Source of the DNA: Neisseria bergeri
GTDB taxonomy: Bacteria > Pseudomonadota > Gammaproteobacteria > Burkholderiales > Neisseriaceae
Length of the DNA stretch: 64,000 nucleotides
Reading direction: 5' to 3'
Assembly: GCA_003044455.1 (NCBI GenBank)
Contig: POWY01000003.1
Span: 124,001 to 188,000, forward strand
The translations under genes and the position numbers were made by a program. How positions within the stretch are numbered: the first letter of the stretch is position 1; every line of letters begins with the position of its first letter. The notes beneath the pieces are model-generated. The model was not told the origin of the DNA and searched no databases. It worked only from the letters and a program-made list of their open reading frames with translations. Positions 60,249 through 64,000 of the stretch are shown here, in pieces.

Positions 60249-60587
60249 CTAAAATTGTTCGATTATGAACATTACAAAAGAAACAGCAGCCAAAAAGACG
60301 AAAATCCATGTCCAATACCGGTTGCGCAGAAAAAACAAGCTTGAGTTGTCTCTCACGCCGATTATTTCTCCTGTTTCATTGTCAGTATAGGTTTTTACTT
60401 TATCGGAAATAAACCACTTACTAAAGAAGTAGTTGCAAAGTGCAGCAATACAAAGGCTTAACATAAAAACGAAATTTGAGGAAATTGCATCTTTCAACCA
60501 ATCTCCCAAGGCAAAACCACAGATAACTCCGATAATCAGAGACAAAACAACCAAAAGCCCCTTCCCACTCCAAACAATAAACATTGC
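60249..60587 (-). CDS. Membrane protein of unknown function, 112 residues
   Basis: The product MFIVWSGKGLLVVLSLIIGVICGFALGDWLKDAISSNFVFMLSLCIAALCNYFFSKWFISDKVKTYTDNETGEIIGVRDNSSLFFLRNRYWTWIFVFLAAVSFVMFIIEQF has three membrane helices with a soluble loop between helix two and three. AAGGAG seven bases ahead fixes the start. The gene is AT-richer than its neighbours and has no DUS, hinting at acquisition. Family not recognised. Confidence 0.7.
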   Translation of the reverse strand, partial: AMFIVWSGKGLLVVLSLIIGVICGFALGDWLKDAISSNFVFMLSLCIAALCNYFFSKWFISDKVKTYTDNETGEIIGVRDNSSLFFLRNRYWTWIFVFLAAVSFVMFIIEQF

Positions 60588-60808
60588 ATAACTCCTTCTT
60601 AGCTTGTCCAAACAATTTCAAAAGCGGACGTGATTTTACTATATTCCAGAATATAAATCACATTTCTCAGAACGCGACTGACATGACAAAGGTTTTTACA
60701 TTGATTGTATTTGTAAAATTGTAAACATTTTTTCGCTTACACGCGCTAACGAAACCGTCCTTTTCGCGTATAATGACATTTTTCCAACCGCATTTGAGAG
60801 CCGAATCC

Positions 60809-63800
60809 ATGTCTGTCGTTTTGCCCTTGCGCGGCGTTACCGCCCTTTCCGATTTCCGTGTCGAAAAACTCTTGCAAAAAGCCGCTGCACTCGGCCTGCC
60901 CGAAGTCAAATTAAGCAGCGAATTTTGGTATTTCGTCGGCAGCGGAAACACACTTGATGCCGCGACTGTCGAAAAACTGCAAGCCTTGTTGGCAGCGCAA
61001 AGCGTTGAACAAACGCCCGAAGCGCGCGAGGGCTTGCATTTGTTTTTGGTAACGCCCCGTTTGGGTACGATTTCGCCGTGGGCTTCCAAGGCAACCAATA
61101 TCGCGGAAAACTGCGGTTTGGCAGGCATAGAGCGCATCGAGCGCGGCATGGCGGTGTGGCTGGAAGGTGCGCTTACCGATGAACAGAAACAGCAATGGGC
61201 AGCGTTGCTGCACGACCGCATGACAGAATCCGTGCTGCCCGATTTTCAGACGGCATCCAAATTATTCCACCATCTCGAATCCGAAACCTTCTCCAGCGTC
61301 GATGTTTTGGGCGGCGGTAAAGAGGCTTTGGTCAAAGCCAATACCGAAACGGGTTTGGCACTCTCCGCCGACGAAATCGATTATCTGGTTGAAAACTATC
61401 AGGCTTTGCAGCGCAATCCGTCCGATGTGGAGCTGATGATGTTCGCACAGGCAAACAGCGAACACTGCCGCCACAAAATCTTCAACGCCGATTTCATCCT
61501 CAACGGCGAAAAGCAGCCGAAATCCCTTTTCGGCATGATACGCGACACGCACAATGCACATCCCGAAGGCACGGTCGTTGCCTATAAAGACAATTCGTCC
61601 GTGATCGAAGGCGCGAAAATCGAGCGTTTCTATCCGAATGCGGCGGAAAACCAAGGCTACCGTTTCCACGAAGAAGACACGCACATCATCATGAAAGTGG
61701 AAACGCACAACCACCCGACCGCCATCGCGCCGTTTGCGGGCGCGGCAACAGGCGCGGGCGGCGAAATCCGCGACGAAGGCGCAACGGGCAAAGGTTCGCG
61801 TCCGAAAGCAGGCTTGACCGGCTTTACCGTGTCCAACCTCAACATCCCCGACCTCAAACAGCCGTGGGAACAAGATTACGGCAAGCCGGAACACATTTCC
61901 TCGCCGCTGGACATCATGATTGAAGGTCCCATCGGCGGCGCGGCGTTCAACAACGAATTCGGCCGCCCCAACCTCTTGGGCTACTTCCGTACCTTTGAAG
62001 AAAAATTTGACGGTCAGGTTCGCGGCTATCACAAACCGATTATGATTGCCGGCGGCTTGGGCAGCATTCAGGCGCAGCAGACGCATAAAGACGAAATCCC
62101 CGAAGGCGCGTTGCTGATTCAACTGGGCGGTCCGGGTATGCTTATCGGCTTGGGCGGCGGCGCGGCTTCTTCGATGGATACCGGCACGAACGACGCGTCT
62201 TTGGACTTCAACTCCGTACAACGCGGCAACCCTGAAATCGAACGCCGCGCGCAAGAAGTCATCGACCGCTGCTGGCAGCTTGGCGACAAAAACCCGATTA
62301 TCTCCATCCACGACGTCGGCGCAGGCGGTTTGTCCAACGCCTTCCCCGAACTGGTCAACGATGCCGGACGCGGCGCGGTATTCAAGCTGCGCGAAGTGCC
62401 GTTGGAAGAACACGGTTTAACGCCTTTGCAAATCTGGTGCAACGAATCGCAAGAGCGTTATGTCTTGTCGATTTTGGAAAAAGATTTGGACACCTTCCGC
62501 ACCATCTGCGAACGCGAACGCTGCCCGTTTGCCGTGGTCGGCACGGCGACCGACGACGGTCATTTGAAAGTGCGCGACGACTTGTTCTCTAACAATCCCG
62601 TCGACTTGCCGCTGAACGTCTTGCTCGGCAAACCGCCCAAAACCACGCGTACCGACAAAACGGTTACGCCGTCCAAAAAACCGTTTCACGCGGGCGATAT
62701 CGACATCACCGAAGCCGCCTACCGCGTTTTGCGCCTACCTACCGTAGCCGCCAAAAACTTCCTGATTACCATCGGCGACCGCAGCGTCGGCGGCATGACC
62801 CACAGCGACCAAATGGTCGGCAAATACCAAACCCCCGTAGCCGACTGCGCCGTGACCATGATGGGCTTCAACACCTATCGCGGCGAAGCGATGTCTATGG
62901 GCGAAAAACCGACCGTCGCCCTGTTTGACGCGCCCGCCTCGGGCAGAATGTGCGTCGGCGAAGCCATCACCAACATCGCGGCGGTCAACATCGGCGACAT
63001 CGGCAACATCAAACTTTCCGCCAACTGGATGGCGGCGTGCGGCAACGAGGGCGAAGACGAAAAACTCTACCGCACCGTCGAAGCTGTCTCCCAAGCCTGT
63101 CAGGCATTGGATTTGAGCATCCCTGTAGGCAAAGACAGCCTGTCGATGAAAACCGTGTGGCAGGACGGCGAAGAGAAAAAATCCGTTGTTTCGCCGTTGA
63201 GCCTGATTATCTCCGCGTTCGCGCCTGTCAAAGACGTACGCAAAACCGTTACGCCCGAATTGAAAAACGTCGAAGACAGCGTATTGCTGTTTGTCGATTT
63301 GGGCTTCGGCAAAGCGCGTATGGGCGGCTCGGCGTTCGGTCAGGTGTACAATAATATGAGCGGCGACGCGCCCGATTTGGACGATACAGGTCGTCTGAAA
63401 GCGTTTTACAACGTGATTCAGCAACTTGTCGCCGAAGACAAACTTTTGGCATACCACGACCGCAGCGACGGCGGCTTGTTTGCCACGCTGGCGGAGATGG
63501 CGTTTGCGGCACGGTGCGGGTTGAATGTGGATTTGACTTCACTGGTTGCCAGTCAAGCCGATGTCAACGAAGCCAGCATACGCGCATTGTTCAATGAAGA
63601 GCTGGGCGCAGTAATCCAAATCGCCAAACAAGATGTTGCGGCAGTAGATGCCTTGTTTAAAGCGGCTGCGCTGCCCTTGCATACCGTTGCCACCATCGGT
63701 TCTGACGAAAAAATCGTTATCCGCAATCAGGCAGGCATCGTGTTGGAACAAACCCGCGCCGACCTGCAACGCGCATGGCAGGAAACCAGCCACGCCATCC

Positions 63801-64000
63801 AACGCCTGCGCGACAACCCTGCCTGCGCAGACAGCGAGTTTGCCCTGATTGGCGACAACGACCGCAGCGCATTGTTTGCCGACGTGAAGTTTGATGTAAA
63901 CGAAGACATCGCCGCGCCCTTCGTCAACAGCGGCGCGAAACCCAAAATCGCCATCCTGCGCGAACAGGGCGTGAACGGGCAAATCGAAATGGCCGCCGCC
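60809..64000 (+). CDS. purL: Phosphoribosylformylglycinamidine synthase PurL (3' end beyond the window)
   Basis: PurL performs the fourth step of purine synthesis, turning FGAR and glutamine into FGAM with ATP. 1064 codons are present and the frame stays open to base 64000; the full protein in this family is near 1300 residues. Visible are the N-terminal domain ([16 protein letters not shown]), [46 protein letters not shown], the second AIRS-like half, and the start of the glutaminase domain ([21 protein letters not shown]), whose catalytic Cys lies beyond the edge. A -10 TATAAT is at 60769. The coding sequence holds one AT-type DUS (61246) and one mucosa-type DUS (63388-63399). Confidence 0.96.
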   Translation, partial: MSVVLPLRGVTALSDFRVEKLLQKAAALGLPEVKLSSEFWYFVGSGNTLDAATVEKLQALLAAQSVEQTPEAREGLHLFLVTPRLGTISPWASKATNIAENCGLAGIERIERGMAVWLEGALTDEQKQQWAALLHDRMTESVLPDFQTASKLFHHLESETFSSVDVLGGGKEALVKANTETGLALSADEIDYLVENYQALQRNPSDVELMMFAQANSEHCRHKIFNADFILNGEKQPKSLFGMIRDTHNAHPEGTVVAYKDNSSVIEGAKIERFYPNAAENQGYRFHEEDTHIIMKVETHNHPTAIAPFAGAATGAGGEIRDEGATGKGSRPKAGLTGFTVSNLNIPDLKQPWEQDYGKPEHISSPLDIMIEGPIGGAAFNNEFGRPNLLGYFRTFEEKFDGQVRGYHKPIMIAGGLGSIQAQQTHKDEIPEGALLIQLGGPGMLIGLGGGAASSMDTGTNDASLDFNSVQRGNPEIERRAQEVIDRCWQLGDKNPIISIHDVGAGGLSNAFPELVNDAGRGAVFKLREVPLEEHGLTPLQIWCNESQERYVLSILEKDLDTFRTICERERCPFAVVGTATDDGHLKVRDDLFSNNPVDLPLNVLLGKPPKTTRTDKTVTPSKKPFHAGDIDITEAAYRVLRLPTVAAKNFLITIGDRSVGGMTHSDQMVGKYQTPVADCAVTMMGFNTYRGEAMSMGEKPTVALFDAPASGRMCVGEAITNIAAVNIGDIGNIKLSANWMAACGNEGEDEKLYRTVEAVSQACQALDLSIPVGKDSLSMKTVWQDGEEKKSVVSPLSLIISAFAPVKDVRKTVTPELKNVEDSVLLFVDLGFGKARMGGSAFGQVYNNMSGDAPDLDDTGRLKAFYNVIQQLVAEDKLLAYHDRSDGGLFATLAEMAFAARCGLNVDLTSLVASQADVNEASIRALFNEELGAVIQIAKQDVAAVDALFKAAALPLHTVATIGSDEKIVIRNQAGIVLEQTRADLQRAWQETSHAIQRLRDNPACADSEFALIGDNDRSALFADVKFDVNEDIAAPFVNSGAKPKIAILREQGVNGQIEMAAA

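Overview
This window is chromosomal DNA of a pathogenic-group Neisseria, most likely N. meningitidis or a very close relative. The evidence is the 12-bp DNA uptake sequence ATGCCGTCTGAA (AT-DUS) throughout, often as inverted pairs acting as terminators; Correia elements (CREE) with TATAGTGGATTAAC ends; dRS3 repeats (ATTCCC-N8-GGGAAT) in mosaic arrays; and a set of neisserial genes (app, hpuAB, fetA, slam2, mpeR, mla operon). No rRNA, tRNA, CRISPR array, insertion-sequence transposase or prophage was seen. Species assignment is inference.

Layout. 1-2.4 kb: start of the ATP synthase operon (atpB partial, atpI), parB, divergent ubiX. 2.5-8.6 kb: CREE, methionine importer metNIQ, lytic transglycosylase ltgA, rpsU and a YqeY-like gene. 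8.6-9.1 kb: an AT-rich accessory patch with a small membrane-peptide ORF. 9.1-13.3 kb: sspB, sspA, a membrane glycosyltransferase, an apparently acquired cadD with its own promoter, operator and terminator, CREE, rpmE. 13.4-19.5 kb: an acyltransferase, tlpA, a thioesterase, an unknown gene, and the mla lipid-transport genes (mlaA-F). 19.6-25.2 kb: mpeR, aldA, ppk2 and a fused pabBC. 25.2-30.5 kb: slam2 divergent from phase-variable hpuA and hpuB. 30.5-38.6 kb: repeat array, mnmE, two small genes (one frameshifted) and a long app autotransporter. 38.6-40.1 kb: repeats, a gene remnant, and a small island with a G10-switched methyltransferase-like gene and a foreign-dialect uptake-sequence terminator. 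40.1-48.5 kb: glnE, luxS, cyaY, lptM, lysA, a lipoprotein, metS/metP. 48.7-52.2 kb: repeats, groEL/groES, and a CREE split by a repeat array. 52.2-59.2 kb: the fet xenosiderophore system (fetA, B, C, D, an FmdE-like gene, fetE). 59.2-64 kb: small genes, glnB, a membrane protein and the first three quarters of purL.

How the genes work together. Iron acquisition dominates the accessory content: HpuA/HpuB take up haemoglobin-haptoglobin, Slam2 is placed to export the HpuA lipoprotein, FetA-FetE import xenosiderophore iron, and MpeR is an iron-linked AraC regulator known in gonococci to activate fetA. Three mononucleotide switches are visible: G10 in hpuA (in frame), C10 in the fetA promoter, and G10 in the methyltransferase gene (out of frame). 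The envelope is served by the mla system, LtgA, App and several lipoproteins. The most notable non-textbook observations are the phase-variable methyltransferase island with N. mucosa-type uptake sequences, cadD with a CadC-like operator but no regulator beside it, Correia sequence coding inside pabBC, the FmdE-like protein inside the fet operon, and the mosaic, coiled-coil-extended app.
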